From positions 248,001 through 312,000 of the forward strand of contig NZ_JACJSA010000006.1 of assembly GCF_014697545.1 (NCBI RefSeq): a DNA stretch of 64,000 bases, read 5' to 3'. Within the stretch, counting starts at the first letter, position 1. The number at the start of each line of letters is the position of its first letter. Positions 26,402 to 35,891 of the stretch are shown one piece after another. The notes beneath the pieces are model-generated. The model saw only the letters and a program-made list of their open reading frames with translations. It was not told the DNA's origin and did not search any database. This stretch comes from Oscillatoria sp. FACHB-1407. Its GTDB lineage: Bacteria > Cyanobacteriota > Cyanobacteriia > Elainellales > Elainellaceae. The position numbers and the translations under genes are program-made.

Positions 26402-27952
26402 GTGTTTTTCCTTTACCTGACTCGACTCTATTCTCAAATTCGGCTGCATTTACCAGAGATCCAATTCGTGCAGCCAACTGATGCGATCGCCCCGGTTGCA
26501 CCAGAGTTTGTCTGGACGCAATTGTTGACCGCATTAGTGGTGGGATTGTTAACGGCTTTAGCCTTTCAACTGCTGCTGACGAATTTGGGTGTGGCGATCG
26601 GGATCTCTGTCTGGCGAATCCGCTGGGCAACTCGTGAAGCTTCGGCTGAGGCTGACACATCAGAATCTAGTTCAGGAATTGGCACACTGGCGGGTTTTGG
26701 AATTTTACTCACCGTCAATACGGTGTTGTTTGGAGCCTGTTTTTTAGCCACCAAATTTAGTCAGGTCACCACTCCACTCTCTGGGGCGATCGCTGGTATT
26801 GTCATCTGGTCAGCATATTTTCTACTGTTGATTTGGGTTAGCTCTAGAGCCGTTGGTTCCCTGGTCGGTTCACTGCTGGATATCACGACCGGAGGCTTTC
26901 GACGCATCGTTTCAGCGATCGCTGCTGTTTTCACCAAAGAAGACAATACTACCTCTGCGTTGAGTGAAGAACAGATTGTTGCCACTGTGCGTCAAGAGAT
27001 GCAAACCATGCTCAACGCTGTTGACTTGCGACAACTTGTTGAAGAACAGTTAGAAGAGCAACTACAACCACTATTACAACTGGAAACATCACGCTGGCAG
27101 CTTGAGGAAAGTGATGAGTTGCGTACACAACGACAAGTTGCTACAGCGGAACTCTGGCAACATGTTGACACTTATCTACAGGTGACCAGTGTTAAAAGTT
27201 TGACCTCCAAACGAATCGATCGCAAAGTTAAAACGTTTTTGCAGGAGATTCAGCAAGAGCACACTTTACCCGTTCTACCAGCATTTGATCAGTCCAGACT
27301 AATCACTATTCTGGAACAGCGATCCGATTTGACAGAGAAACAAAAAAATCGCATTGCTGAACGAATTGAATCAACCTGGCAATCTGCTTTACAAGACTAT
27401 TCAACAAACGATATACCATCAACATCCTCTGGAAAGTCTTTACCAACACAGGTAACGGCTAAAGTCTTGCAATCGGCTCTCAATAAGGCGATTGAACGAG
27501 TCTTTGGTATTCTGCCTGATCTGCTGCAACACGTCGGTATCAAAATGCCAAATTGGGCTGACTTAGCCCCCATTGTGTTGTCTATTGCTTTGGCTAAAGT
27601 ACGGGATTCCTTTGGCTCGGATGTATTGAATGCGCTGACAGCAGATCATCCAGAGTTAAAACAAAACCTCGATCGCCTGCTCAACACTTCTCACAACAGC
27701 CTGACTGGATTTAATCAATCACTGCTTAGTCCCGTGAAGTATCTGCGCGATCGCTCCTTGCAACAGATCGAATCGATCCAACAAACGGCACAAGATCGCA
27801 TCGAAGCCGTGAAACAGACCACACAACAACGTGCCGAAGACACCCGCAAAGCCGCTGCTGCTGCTGCCTGGTGGTTGTTTCTAACAGCATCTACGGGAGC
27901 CATTTCATCGGCAATCGCAGGAGCGTTAGCAACGGGGTTAGTCATTGGGTAA
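26402..27952 (+). CDS. Hypothetical multi-pass membrane protein with a large helical soluble region
   Basis: A protein of 516 residues from a GTG start. Hydrophobic segments lie at about residues 38-65, 98-120, 125-150 and at the end (about 487-515). Residues 170-470 are hydrophilic, Gln/Glu-rich and strongly helical, with coiled-coil character (for example QLVEEQLEEQLQPLLQLE, and RDRSLQQIESIQQTAQDR with Gln/Thr heptads). Similar proteins occur in cyanobacteria without a known function. It may be a membrane scaffold, but I do not recognise a catalytic motif. The gene lies after the clpC terminator and may be co-transcribed with the next two genes (gaps 107 and 77 bp). Confidence 0.6.
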   Translation: MFFLYLTRLYSQIRLHLPEIQFVQPTDAIAPVAPEFVWTQLLTALVVGLLTALAFQLLLTNLGVAIGISVWRIRWATREASAEADTSESSSGIGTLAGFGILLTVNTVLFGACFLATKFSQVTTPLSGAIAGIVIWSAYFLLLIWVSSRAVGSLVGSLLDITTGGFRRIVSAIAAVFTKEDNTTSALSEEQIVATVRQEMQTMLNAVDLRQLVEEQLEEQLQPLLQLETSRWQLEESDELRTQRQVATAELWQHVDTYLQVTSVKSLTSKRIDRKVKTFLQEIQQEHTLPVLPAFDQSRLITILEQRSDLTEKQKNRIAERIESTWQSALQDYSTNDIPSTSSGKSLPTQVTAKVLQSALNKAIERVFGILPDLLQHVGIKMPNWADLAPIVLSIALAKVRDSFGSDVLNALTADHPELKQNLDRLLNTSHNSLTGFNQSLLSPVKYLRDRSLQQIESIQQTAQDRIEAVKQTTQQRAEDTRKAAAAAAWWLFLTASTGAISSAIAGALATGLVIG

Positions 27953-28059
27953 CGGGTGACAAAATCTCCTCCATTCGGATTGATCAACTCTCCCTTGCTG
28001 TGGATTAGGGACAGTCGAAAGGTTTCTTAAGCTGGAGAGTGTCGGTTTAAGGTTTAGTA

Positions 28060-28665
28060 ATGGCAAATTCCTGGCGCGATCGCTTCAATCGTTTGAGTGG
28101 TCAGAATCGATTTGCGGTCTGTCGAATTCTTTTGCACTTGTCGGCTCAAGAAGTGGCTCCCTTACTGGGTCTGCTCAATCGCAAATCGCAAGAGGCGATC
28201 GCTTCAGAGGGTGATTTGCGGACGTTGGGTGAGGGTTTGGTAGATATCTGTCAAACTCTATTGCAGTACGATTTGTATTGGCGATCGGCGTCCAATGAAG
28301 GAGATGTTTTTTGGAATGAAGAGGACGCAGCCGATTATCTCGCAGAACTTTTTACTGACTCTGCTGAACGCTATGGAGATGCGATCGAAGATTCAGCAGG
28401 TGATGCATCCAATGATCTGTTAACGTTACCCGTTACTCAACATCTAGTGGTGATGTTGACTGTCGCGTATGAAGGTGAATCACCTGAACTTGAAACTGAC
28501 TTGGCGGATATGAGTGCTCTCAAGACAGGACTCAAAGCACTTATTAATTTGCACTATCAAGATCGTTTGCGCGCCATTCAAGTGCATTTCTCTCCGGCTC
28601 AGTTAGGCGATGTATTAACTGCCGATCAACTTCTGCTGAACTTTCCTGAATTGGTTCCGCTCTAA
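28060..28665 (+). CDS. DUF1517-like protein of cyanobacteria
   Basis: A soluble, acidic protein of 201 residues. The last part reads LVVMLTVAYEGESPELE and later AIQVHFSPAQLGDVLTADQL, like the C-terminal pattern of DUF1517 proteins of cyanobacteria and plastids (which have VEVLWTP and a final LLADYP-type end). The N-terminal 100 residues do not show the transmembrane segment that many DUF1517 members have. The function of the family is unknown. Its neighbours are a membrane protein and a lipoprotein on the same strand. Confidence 0.55.
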   Translation: MANSWRDRFNRLSGQNRFAVCRILLHLSAQEVAPLLGLLNRKSQEAIASEGDLRTLGEGLVDICQTLLQYDLYWRSASNEGDVFWNEEDAADYLAELFTDSAERYGDAIEDSAGDASNDLLTLPVTQHLVVMLTVAYEGESPELETDLADMSALKTGLKALINLHYQDRLRAIQVHFSPAQLGDVLTADQLLLNFPELVPL

Positions 28666-28742
28666 ACTTGATCAAAAATTGTGGCTCCACTTTCAACACG
28701 TCTTTCACAAATTATTGATTGTTTAAACACTGATAAAACACT

Positions 28743-29612
28743 ATGTTTCGTACCATTATTGTCTATTCCATGATTGTAACGTTAGGGCTAACGACTGCCT
28801 GTTCGTTGCCCTACGACAGTTCTCCGATCGCTGAAAGCCCTTATCCTGAAGCACCCCAAGCCCAGCCTTCTAACCCCACTCCGGCTCAAAGTGCCAACCT
28901 ACCTAACGGGCAATATCCAGTGCAACAAGCCTCCTATGATGACAGCACTGGGGAATATACCTTATTTCTGCTCAACACCCCAGCGGGACAATCCTCCACT
29001 TTTCGGACTGCAAACTTGCCGTTAGCTCGCCTCACCGATGAGCAAATCGCCAATGGGCAATCCAGCTATTTGGGTGTGGAGAATAATCAGCCTTCACTCT
29101 ACTTAGACGAAGATTTTCGCATTGAATACGTGCATAACGTGACTGAAACAACGACCAATCCTCAAACGGGGGAACCCGAAGTCGTCGTGATCGATCGCCA
29201 AACCAGTTTCTGGACGCCCTTTGCTGGCGCATTGGCAGGTCAAGCATTGGGGAGTTTGTTGTTCACCCCCCATTACTACATTCCGCCTGTCTATCGACCC
29301 GGTGGTATCCTCGTTGGCTATGGTGGCTATGGCAGAACCTATAACCAGGCAGTCAACCGCTATCAGACTCGCTATAGTGCTCCTCCGGCTGAAGTGCGGA
29401 ATCGCCAATTGAGAACCGCAGGACGCTTGCGATCGCCCACTGTTGCCCAACCCAATCGCCGCACACAAGGCGATCGCGCTACAGGATCGGGGTATGGCTC
29501 GGATACGCTGCGACGACGCACCAATCAGAATCGTCCCACGGTTCGCCGCAATCCGAGTGGGTTTGGTAGTCGGAGAATCGGTGGTCGTCGTGGGGGTTTT
29601 AGACGCCGCTAA
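28743..29612 (+). CDS. Probable lipoprotein with Arg/Gly-rich tail
   Basis: A protein of 289 residues. The signal peptide has a hydrophobic core (IIVYSMIVTLGL) and a lipobox LTTAC with Cys20, followed by a Pro/Ser-rich spacer. Residues 50-165 hold a beta-rich region with repeated Tyr and Asn. A short hydrophobic Gly/Ala stretch (PFAGALAGQALGSLLF, near 160-175) is followed by a Tyr/Gly-rich part. The last 80 residues are basic and low complexity (RRTNQNRPTVRRNPSG). No family is recognised. The basic tail could bind polyanions such as peptidoglycan-linked polysaccharide or DNA, but that is speculation. Confidence 0.6.
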   Translation: MFRTIIVYSMIVTLGLTTACSLPYDSSPIAESPYPEAPQAQPSNPTPAQSANLPNGQYPVQQASYDDSTGEYTLFLLNTPAGQSSTFRTANLPLARLTDEQIANGQSSYLGVENNQPSLYLDEDFRIEYVHNVTETTTNPQTGEPEVVVIDRQTSFWTPFAGALAGQALGSLLFTPHYYIPPVYRPGGILVGYGGYGRTYNQAVNRYQTRYSAPPAEVRNRQLRTAGRLRSPTVAQPNRRTQGDRATGSGYGSDTLRRRTNQNRPTVRRNPSGFGSRRIGGRRGGFRRR

Positions 29613-29742
29613 TTGGTTTGCCCAAGAAATGGGAACGAGATAAGTTCGATGTTGGATAGGGGCGGGGTTTGCTGTCAAATCCAGGACAGGGTGCAAATGG
29701 GTTTGCTGCTAAACCCGCCCGTACAGTTCGCGGACTTATTGT

Positions 29743-29787
29743 CGCTTTCTGACTCGCCTCCGCCCCAGCGAATGTGGCTACGGCTAT
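29743..29787 (+). repeat. R2 repeat, right-end fragment
   Basis: Only the last 45 bp of R2 are present: CGCTTTCTGACTCGCCTCCG to GTGGCTACGGCTAT. It lies between the convergent lipoprotein and fruA genes. Confidence 0.7.
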
Positions 29788-29797
29788 CGCGTTATAT

Positions 29798-31618
29798 TTA
29801 CGCTTCTTCTACAACTGGTTGGTTCGCTTTGGGTTGCCAACGTTTGAATTGGGTGATTGCCAGAGCTGTAACTAACGTGCCAACTGCGATCGCCACAACA
29901 TACAATCCCCCCTGGCTCACCGCATTGGGAATTGCCAGAACAAAAATGCCACCATGGGGAGCACGCAATGTACAACCAAATAGCATCGAGAGTGCTCCGG
30001 CTGCGGCTGACCCCAAAATACAGGCAGGTAGGACGCGAATTGGATCTTTTGCCGCAAAAGGAATCGCCCCTTCGGTGATGAAGGAGATACCGAGTACGGT
30101 GGCGACCCGTCCGGCTTCTCGCTCTTCGTGAGTGAACTGGCGTTTAGCTAACAGAGTGGCTAATGCTAGCCCCAGAGGAGGAGTCATACCTGCTGCCATC
30201 ACCGCCGCCATCGGCGCAAACACATTACTGGCTAACAAGCCCACCGCAAAGGTGTATGCTGCTTTGTTGACTGGACCCCCCATGTCTACTGCCATCATGC
30301 CACCCAAGATCAAACCGAGAATGACGGCATTGGTTTGACCCATGCCTTGCAAAAATGCTGTTAATCCATCCAGGATGGCTTTCACTGGAGTACCAAACAC
30401 GTAGACCAGCAGCAAACCTACGGCTAATGTGGACAACAGGGGAATGACCAGAACGGGTTTCAGTCCCTCCAGGTTGGCAGGCAATTTGATTTTGTCGCGC
30501 ACAAATAGGGCGATGTATCCCGCTAAAAAGCCAGAGAGAATACCACCGAGAAAGCCCATACCCAAGTTAGCTGCCAGCATCCCACCGATTAACCCAGGAG
30601 CTAAACCGGGGCGATCGGCAATGGAGAAGGCAATGAATCCAGAAAGCACTGGCACGATCAGGGCAAAGGCAGACGCTCCACCAATTTGCATTAATGCTGC
30701 GCCAATAGAACCTTCTTCTGGCTCCAGCCCAAATACAAAGGAGAGAGCAATAATTAAACCCCCTGCAACGATGACAGGCAACATGTAAGATACGCCAGTT
30801 AACAGGTGCCGATAGGGTCCCGATCGCCTTGCGTTTTGTTCGGTTTTGGCACGTTGCACCGATTGTAGATAATCGCCTCTGCCGTCGTCACCACTGCCAT
30901 TTGAGGCGGTTTGAGGGGCTGGTTCAGGCATTGCCAGAGCTTCATTAATGATGGTTTTGCCTGCTTTTAACGCCTGTTTAGTCGAGGTTTCGTAAACCCG
31001 CTTTCCGGCAAATCGCGACAAATCAACGTGCGTATCCGCTGCAATTACTACCGCATCCGCTTGAGCAATATCTTCAGAGGTCAATTGGTTTTTGGCTCCT
31101 ACTGACCCCTGAGTTTCTACCTTCATGTCGTGTCCCAGTTCAGTGGCTGCCTTGCGCAAGGCTTCTGCTGCCATGAAGGTGTGAGCAATTCCAGTGGGGC
31201 AGGAGGTAATGCCCACGAGATGCTTAGTCGCACCCGATGGAGTGGCAGCAGCGGCGACAGGAACAGGATCGGGAGTCGGTGTAATGGTTTCCAGGTCGGT
31301 TTGTTGTGCTTCGGCAATGGCTGCCTCAATGACGGCTCCGGTGTTGCGGATGGCGTTGCTCGTGGAGGTGGCATACACGGGCTTACCCGCAAATCGAGCA
31401 GGGTCAGCGTGAATATCGGCTGCAATGATGGCGAGATCGGCTTCCGCAATATCCTGGTCTGACAGAGGGGTTTTGACTCCTTCAGCCCCTTGGGTTTCAA
31501 CTTTCATGTCGTACCCCATGACCTCTGCGGTTTTTCGCAGGGCTTCCGCTGCCATGAAGGTGTGGGCAATTCCAGTGGGGCAGGCAGTGACTGCCACAAT
31601 TTTTTTGATGGTTTTCAT
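29798..31618 (-). CDS. fruA: PTS fructose permease, domains IIB'-IIB-IIC
   Basis: Takes up fructose across the inner membrane and phosphorylates it to fructose 1-phosphate. The protein has 606 residues. There are two tandem IIB-Fru domains, each with the phospho-Cys motif (TACPTGIAHTFMAAEAL at Cys13 and TSCPTGIAHTFMAAEAL near 142). A linker follows to about 265, then the IIC membrane domain with about eight helices (GVSYMLPVIVAGGLIIALSF; GGPVNKAAY). Both IIB cysteines are kept, so each half could be active. The gene is the last of the fruB-fruK-fruA operon, 21 bp after fruK. This is the layout and domain order of fructose PTS operons in Proteobacteria. Confidence 0.95.
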   Translation of the reverse strand: MKTIKKIVAVTACPTGIAHTFMAAEALRKTAEVMGYDMKVETQGAEGVKTPLSDQDIAEADLAIIAADIHADPARFAGKPVYATSTSNAIRNTGAVIEAAIAEAQQTDLETITPTPDPVPVAAAATPSGATKHLVGITSCPTGIAHTFMAAEALRKAATELGHDMKVETQGSVGAKNQLTSEDIAQADAVVIAADTHVDLSRFAGKRVYETSTKQALKAGKTIINEALAMPEPAPQTASNGSGDDGRGDYLQSVQRAKTEQNARRSGPYRHLLTGVSYMLPVIVAGGLIIALSFVFGLEPEEGSIGAALMQIGGASAFALIVPVLSGFIAFSIADRPGLAPGLIGGMLAANLGMGFLGGILSGFLAGYIALFVRDKIKLPANLEGLKPVLVIPLLSTLAVGLLLVYVFGTPVKAILDGLTAFLQGMGQTNAVILGLILGGMMAVDMGGPVNKAAYTFAVGLLASNVFAPMAAVMAAGMTPPLGLALATLLAKRQFTHEEREAGRVATVLGISFITEGAIPFAAKDPIRVLPACILGSAAAGALSMLFGCTLRAPHGGIFVLAIPNAVSQGGLYVVAIAVGTLVTALAITQFKRWQPKANQPVVEEA

Positions 31619-31639
31619 AGTTATAAAAAGGGTGCAGCT

Positions 31640-32602
31640 TTACAAAGGTTGAATTTCAACGGTGTCTATAAAGGATTCAACGGTTTGAATCGGAGGAAGT
31701 CGCGGTCCTACCTGGCTCAGTGCCCCAATGGAGAAGGCAGTCGCCAGTCGCGCACAATCAGCCAGAGCCAATCCCCGAAGCTTGCCTGTGATTAGACCGG
31801 ACACCATCGCATCCCCTGCACCGACTGTGCTCACAACTTCAATGCGAGGAGGACGAGCCAGCAGCGTTTGGTCTGCCTCTGCAAAGATGGCTCCTCTGGC
31901 TCCCATTGACACGACAACGGTGTGAATTCCCTGAGTGACAAGGGTTTGAGCGGCTTGAGCGATGACCGCATCGGGAGGGCTACTTTCCATTGCCCCTTTG
32001 CTAAGGGAATGCCCAATTAACTCCTGAAGTTCGTCAATATTGGGTTTGATGGCGTAGGGCGCAAAGGGAACGGCTTGCCGCAACCCCTCGCCACTGGCAT
32101 CTAGCACCACAGTTTTGCCCTGGGCTTTGAGTTGAGCCACCAACTTGCCATAGATGTTGGGCGATAAACCAGCGGGAATGCTGCCCGACAGTACAAACCA
32201 GTCACAGGTCTGCGCCAAATTGGCGATCGCCCCATACAGATCGGCCACATCGGCTTCCGCTGGCGTCTGCCCCGGAAAGTTAATATCTGTGACCTGATGT
32301 TGCGCGGCGTCAATGATTTTGACATTAACCCGTGTCTTACCCGCGATCGCCACAAATTGATTCTGAATCTGCTTTTGTGCGAAGAACTGGTGAAACAGAT
32401 CGGCGTTGTCCTTCCCTAAAAACCCGGAAACGGTGACAGAAAAGCCAAAATCGGTGAGAAATGAGGCAACGTTGACCCCTTTGCCGCCGGGGTCAATCTG
32501 CTCCCACTCGACCCGGTTGACAGCACCCGCCTGGAAATAGGGAATAGAGGCAGTGTGGTCGATCGCCGGATTGAGGGTAATCGTAGCAATGTTGGGATGC
32601 AT
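31640..32602 (-). CDS. fruK: 1-phosphofructokinase
   Basis: Phosphorylates fructose 1-phosphate from the PTS to fructose 1,6-bisphosphate for glycolysis. The protein is 320 residues, a PfkB/ribokinase fold. The N-terminal ITLNPAIDHT and GGKGVNVA are the substrate-binding signature of the 1-PFK/tagatose-6-P kinase group, and STVGAGDAMVSGLI holds the catalytic Asp. Length is normal. It sits in the fru operon between fruB (218-bp gap) and fruA (21-bp gap). Confidence 0.94.
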   Translation of the reverse strand: MHPNIATITLNPAIDHTASIPYFQAGAVNRVEWEQIDPGGKGVNVASFLTDFGFSVTVSGFLGKDNADLFHQFFAQKQIQNQFVAIAGKTRVNVKIIDAAQHQVTDINFPGQTPAEADVADLYGAIANLAQTCDWFVLSGSIPAGLSPNIYGKLVAQLKAQGKTVVLDASGEGLRQAVPFAPYAIKPNIDELQELIGHSLSKGAMESSPPDAVIAQAAQTLVTQGIHTVVVSMGARGAIFAEADQTLLARPPRIEVVSTVGAGDAMVSGLITGKLRGLALADCARLATAFSIGALSQVGPRLPPIQTVESFIDTVEIQPL

Positions 32603-32820
32603 GATGGGATTACAGCAATGGTTAGAATGACCTGGATGAGGTCGGGCGTGGGAAATAACAAGTCGGGAAGTTGAAATCAGAAGTGTGGCGTTGAAACTGC
32701 GACGAGAGGCTCAATCTTGGCTGGGTTGCCGTCCATGTAGGACGTTCGACAAAGATTTCGATCCGCAATTTTGTTCGGACAGCCGCAGTGGATTCGCCGA
32801 GCTTCCTAACCTGAATGGGG

Positions 32821-35280
32821 TCAGGTCAAAGCGCGAACCGCTTGAGCATTGCGACATTTCAAAGCTCGTGTTGCCAGATCTTGCGTCTGTGCGTGGGAGA
32901 GGCTCCGCAATTTCGCTTTCACTGCTGCCACACTGGGGATGCTAATGCTGAGTTCGTGAACGCCCAACCCAGCCAAGATGGCTGCTCCTTTGGGGTCGCC
33001 TGCCATGCCACCACAAACGCCGACCCACTTGCCCGCTGCGCTGGCGGCTTTGACCGTGTGATCGATCATGCGCAACACTGCCGGATGCAATCCGTCGGCT
33101 TGTTTTGCCAGGGCAGGATGTCCGCGATCCATCGCCAGGACGTATTGTGTCAGATCGTTTGTGCCAATCGAGAAGAAATCTACCTCCTGGGCAAACTCCT
33201 CTGCCATCAACACCGCTGAGGGAACCTCGATCATCATGCCAATCTCAACAACGGGTGCGCCGATTTCTAACCGGGTTTCTTCTGCCATGGCTTTTGCAGC
33301 TTGCAATTCCTCCAGAGTCGCAATCATGGGAAACATGATTTTGACAGCACCCATTTGAGCCGTGCGATAGATTGCTCGCAGTTGCGGTCGAAACAGGTCT
33401 GGACGCTGGAGACAGAGGCGAATTCCTCGAACGCCCAGGAAAGGATTGTCTTCAGCAGGCAAGTTCAAATAGGGAACGGCTTTATCCCCACCGATGTCTA
33501 GCGTCCGAACAATCAAGGGCAATCCGTTCAACGCCTTCGTCATCCGGGAATAGGCAGCAAACTGTTCGTCCTCGGAGGGAGGGTGCGATCGCTGCAAAAA
33601 CAGAAATTCTGTACGCAGTAGCCCCACCCCTTCGGCTCCAGCATTCACCGCCTGTTCGGCTTCCGCTGCCGCCCCAATGTTAGCGACCACCTCAACCCGG
33701 TGTCCGTCAGTCATAATCGCGGGTTGGAACCGGGCTAATTGCTCTGTTTCTCGTAAGGCTTGCAGGTCTTGCTGAGCAGTTCGGGCAACCTCCAGGTCGG
33801 CTTGCGTGGGATTGGGATAGAGGTTGCCACTTTCGCCATCCAAAATGCAGCGTGTACTGTTGCTGAGGTTGAGCACGGCTGGACCCGCCCCCACGATCGC
33901 CGGAATGCCAAGCGATCGCGCAATGATAGCACTGTGCGAGGTGGGACCACCATAAGCTGTACAAAAGCCCAGAATCAGAGTCGGGTCGAGTCCGGCGGTG
34001 TCGGATGGGGTCAAATCCTCTGCAATTAAAATGGTCGGAGACTTGGGCAGGCTGGATTCATCCTCCACCCGGTCTGCTAACAGGCGCAACACCCGCCGAC
34101 CGACATCGCGCAAATCGCTGGCTCGACCTGCCAGGAGAGGATCGTGCAATTGTTCCAGCCCATGGGCGCGCTGTTCATAGGCTTGTTGCCACACCCATGC
34201 TGCGCTGCGTTTATCTTGCAACTGAGCGATCGCCTCGGTCAGTAATTCTGGGTCATTCAAAAATTCCTGGTGGGCTAAAAAGATCGCCGCCTTACCTGTG
34301 CCTGATCGCGATTTGACATCGTCATACAGTTCTTGTAGTTGCACCTTTGCGGTTTCCACCGCCTGTCGCAGTCGTGTTTCTTCTGCTTGTGGATCAACTG
34401 CTGTGGCTTCAAACACGATCTTGCCGCGCTTGAGTTGAAAAATGGGGGCGATCGCCAATCCCGGTGAGGCAGCAATACCCGGAATCGCAGAAGATTCAAA
34501 CGTGAGTGAATGTCCCAGGGCGATCGGAGTTGTTTCCTCGGCTTCCTCACCCAACCCTGCTTCGATTTCCCGTTGCAAACTTGCCAACGCTGCCGCTTCA
34601 TCTCTCCCTTGCGCCATCAAACGAACGGTTTGCCCACCTGCAACCCCTAATTTGAGCAGAGAAACTAAACTTTTGGCATTGGCGGTTTGATTGCCATAGC
34701 GGATTTGAATATCCGACTCAAACGCTTTGGCAGCATTAACTAACACCGTGGCTGGACGAGCGTGTAGCCCTACTGTCCCAGGAATCACCACATCGATCCC
34801 GTTAGCAAAGTCAGAAGAAATTGCCTCTACGCCATGACCGTTGCCATTGGTTGATTGGTTGGTCAGACAGGCAATGATGTCATCGGGATTGGTGGTCTGG
34901 GCTAACCGTTTCAGCGTCGGCTCATCGTCTAACACATGAGTCAGGTTTGAGAGAATCTCCAGGTGCTCATCTGACTTAGCAGCAATCCCCACGACGAGGT
35001 AAACTTGCTCACCTGGATTCCACTCCACACCCTGTGGAATCTGCACGACAGAGATACCCGTTTCCAGGATCAAATCTCGATCCTTTGGCAATCCGTGGGG
35101 AATGGCAATACCGTTCCCCAAATAAGTGTGAGCGACTTTTTCCCGTTCCATCATGCTGGTGATATAGCCCGGCTGCATATTGCCGTTTTCAACCAACAAC
35201 TGACCCACTTGTGAAATAGCATCTGCTTTATTAGTCGCTGCTGCTCTTATTTTGATGTTGTTTTTGGTCAGATTAATCAT
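32821..35280 (-). CDS. fruB: Multiphosphoryl transfer protein, EIIA(Fru)-HPr-Enzyme I fusion
   Basis: Carries the phosphoryl chain from PEP to FruA in one polypeptide of 819 residues. Residues 1-145 are EIIA-Fru with the active His in IPHGLPKD (near 62). Residues 160-245 are HPr with the active His in GLHARPA (near 173) and a Ser46-like site in NAKSLVSLLKLG. From about 265 on is Enzyme I, with the active His in TSHSAIIARS (near 448), the PEP-binding SIGTNDLTQYVLAMDRGHP and the Cys loop VCGGMAGDP. Because all general components are in the fusion, the fructose system needs no separate ptsH or ptsI. It is the first gene of the operon. No FruR/Cra-type regulator gene lies in the window. Confidence 0.95.
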   Translation of the reverse strand: MINLTKNNIKIRAAATNKADAISQVGQLLVENGNMQPGYITSMMEREKVAHTYLGNGIAIPHGLPKDRDLILETGISVVQIPQGVEWNPGEQVYLVVGIAAKSDEHLEILSNLTHVLDDEPTLKRLAQTTNPDDIIACLTNQSTNGNGHGVEAISSDFANGIDVVIPGTVGLHARPATVLVNAAKAFESDIQIRYGNQTANAKSLVSLLKLGVAGGQTVRLMAQGRDEAAALASLQREIEAGLGEEAEETTPIALGHSLTFESSAIPGIAASPGLAIAPIFQLKRGKIVFEATAVDPQAEETRLRQAVETAKVQLQELYDDVKSRSGTGKAAIFLAHQEFLNDPELLTEAIAQLQDKRSAAWVWQQAYEQRAHGLEQLHDPLLAGRASDLRDVGRRVLRLLADRVEDESSLPKSPTILIAEDLTPSDTAGLDPTLILGFCTAYGGPTSHSAIIARSLGIPAIVGAGPAVLNLSNSTRCILDGESGNLYPNPTQADLEVARTAQQDLQALRETEQLARFQPAIMTDGHRVEVVANIGAAAEAEQAVNAGAEGVGLLRTEFLFLQRSHPPSEDEQFAAYSRMTKALNGLPLIVRTLDIGGDKAVPYLNLPAEDNPFLGVRGIRLCLQRPDLFRPQLRAIYRTAQMGAVKIMFPMIATLEELQAAKAMAEETRLEIGAPVVEIGMMIEVPSAVLMAEEFAQEVDFFSIGTNDLTQYVLAMDRGHPALAKQADGLHPAVLRMIDHTVKAASAAGKWVGVCGGMAGDPKGAAILAGLGVHELSISIPSVAAVKAKLRSLSHAQTQDLATRALKCRNAQAVRALT

Positions 35281-35891
35281 GTCATTTTATAAATAGCTCG
35301 TTAGAAATTTGAGTTACACGGGCTTATTAAAACTGTAAAAACTAGCTCATTTTCTATCTACAGGAAGATGAGTAGGTGAAGGGGTTAGCCATCTATAAGC
35401 CCTGGCAATGGTCAAACCTAATATTCAATATAGTAATGAAAACTTACAGGGTTGAAGATGAATTTATTCCGCAATTTAAAGTGATTTCTGATGTGAATTT
35501 GGGTTTGCTAGAGCTGAGAACGACTGTATTAGGCAGGATGTAAAGCTATTTAACAAGCTTACAACAAACAACGTAGAGAGATGACTGTAGTCTAGGTTTA
35601 CCATAGATTTCAAGGTTTTAAACTGAATGTGAGATCAGGTGATCCCGATTTAAGAGAAATCTCTTCATATAACACAACAAAACTTCAAGCCGCTCAACAC
35701 CTGTCTCAGGGATCGGCACGTTAGAATTTTTAATTAGTAGGAGCTTTAAAGTACTTCTAATCTCCTCACCATTGCCCTCTACATTCACGTCAAGCAATTC
35801 CAAAAAAGATTGAAATTACTAAGCCAGATTTCAATCAAGCATTGGGTTTAGTAGTTGCATTTCTTAACCTTAAAAATCCCACGAAAGTATC
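35281..35891. promoter_or_regulatory. 611-bp divergent intergenic region between fruB and ppsA
   Basis: AT-rich and free of the repeat families. It must hold promoters for both the fru operon and ppsA. A short minus-strand frame (35618-35803, 61 residues) has no recognisable domain and is probably not a gene. I do not see a clear Cra-like operator. Confidence 0.5.

Noticed and set aside
35618-35803. 61-residue minus-strand frame in the fruB-ppsA region
   Set aside because: No recognisable domain, no good ribosome site, and it lies in the shared promoter region; kept only as a note.
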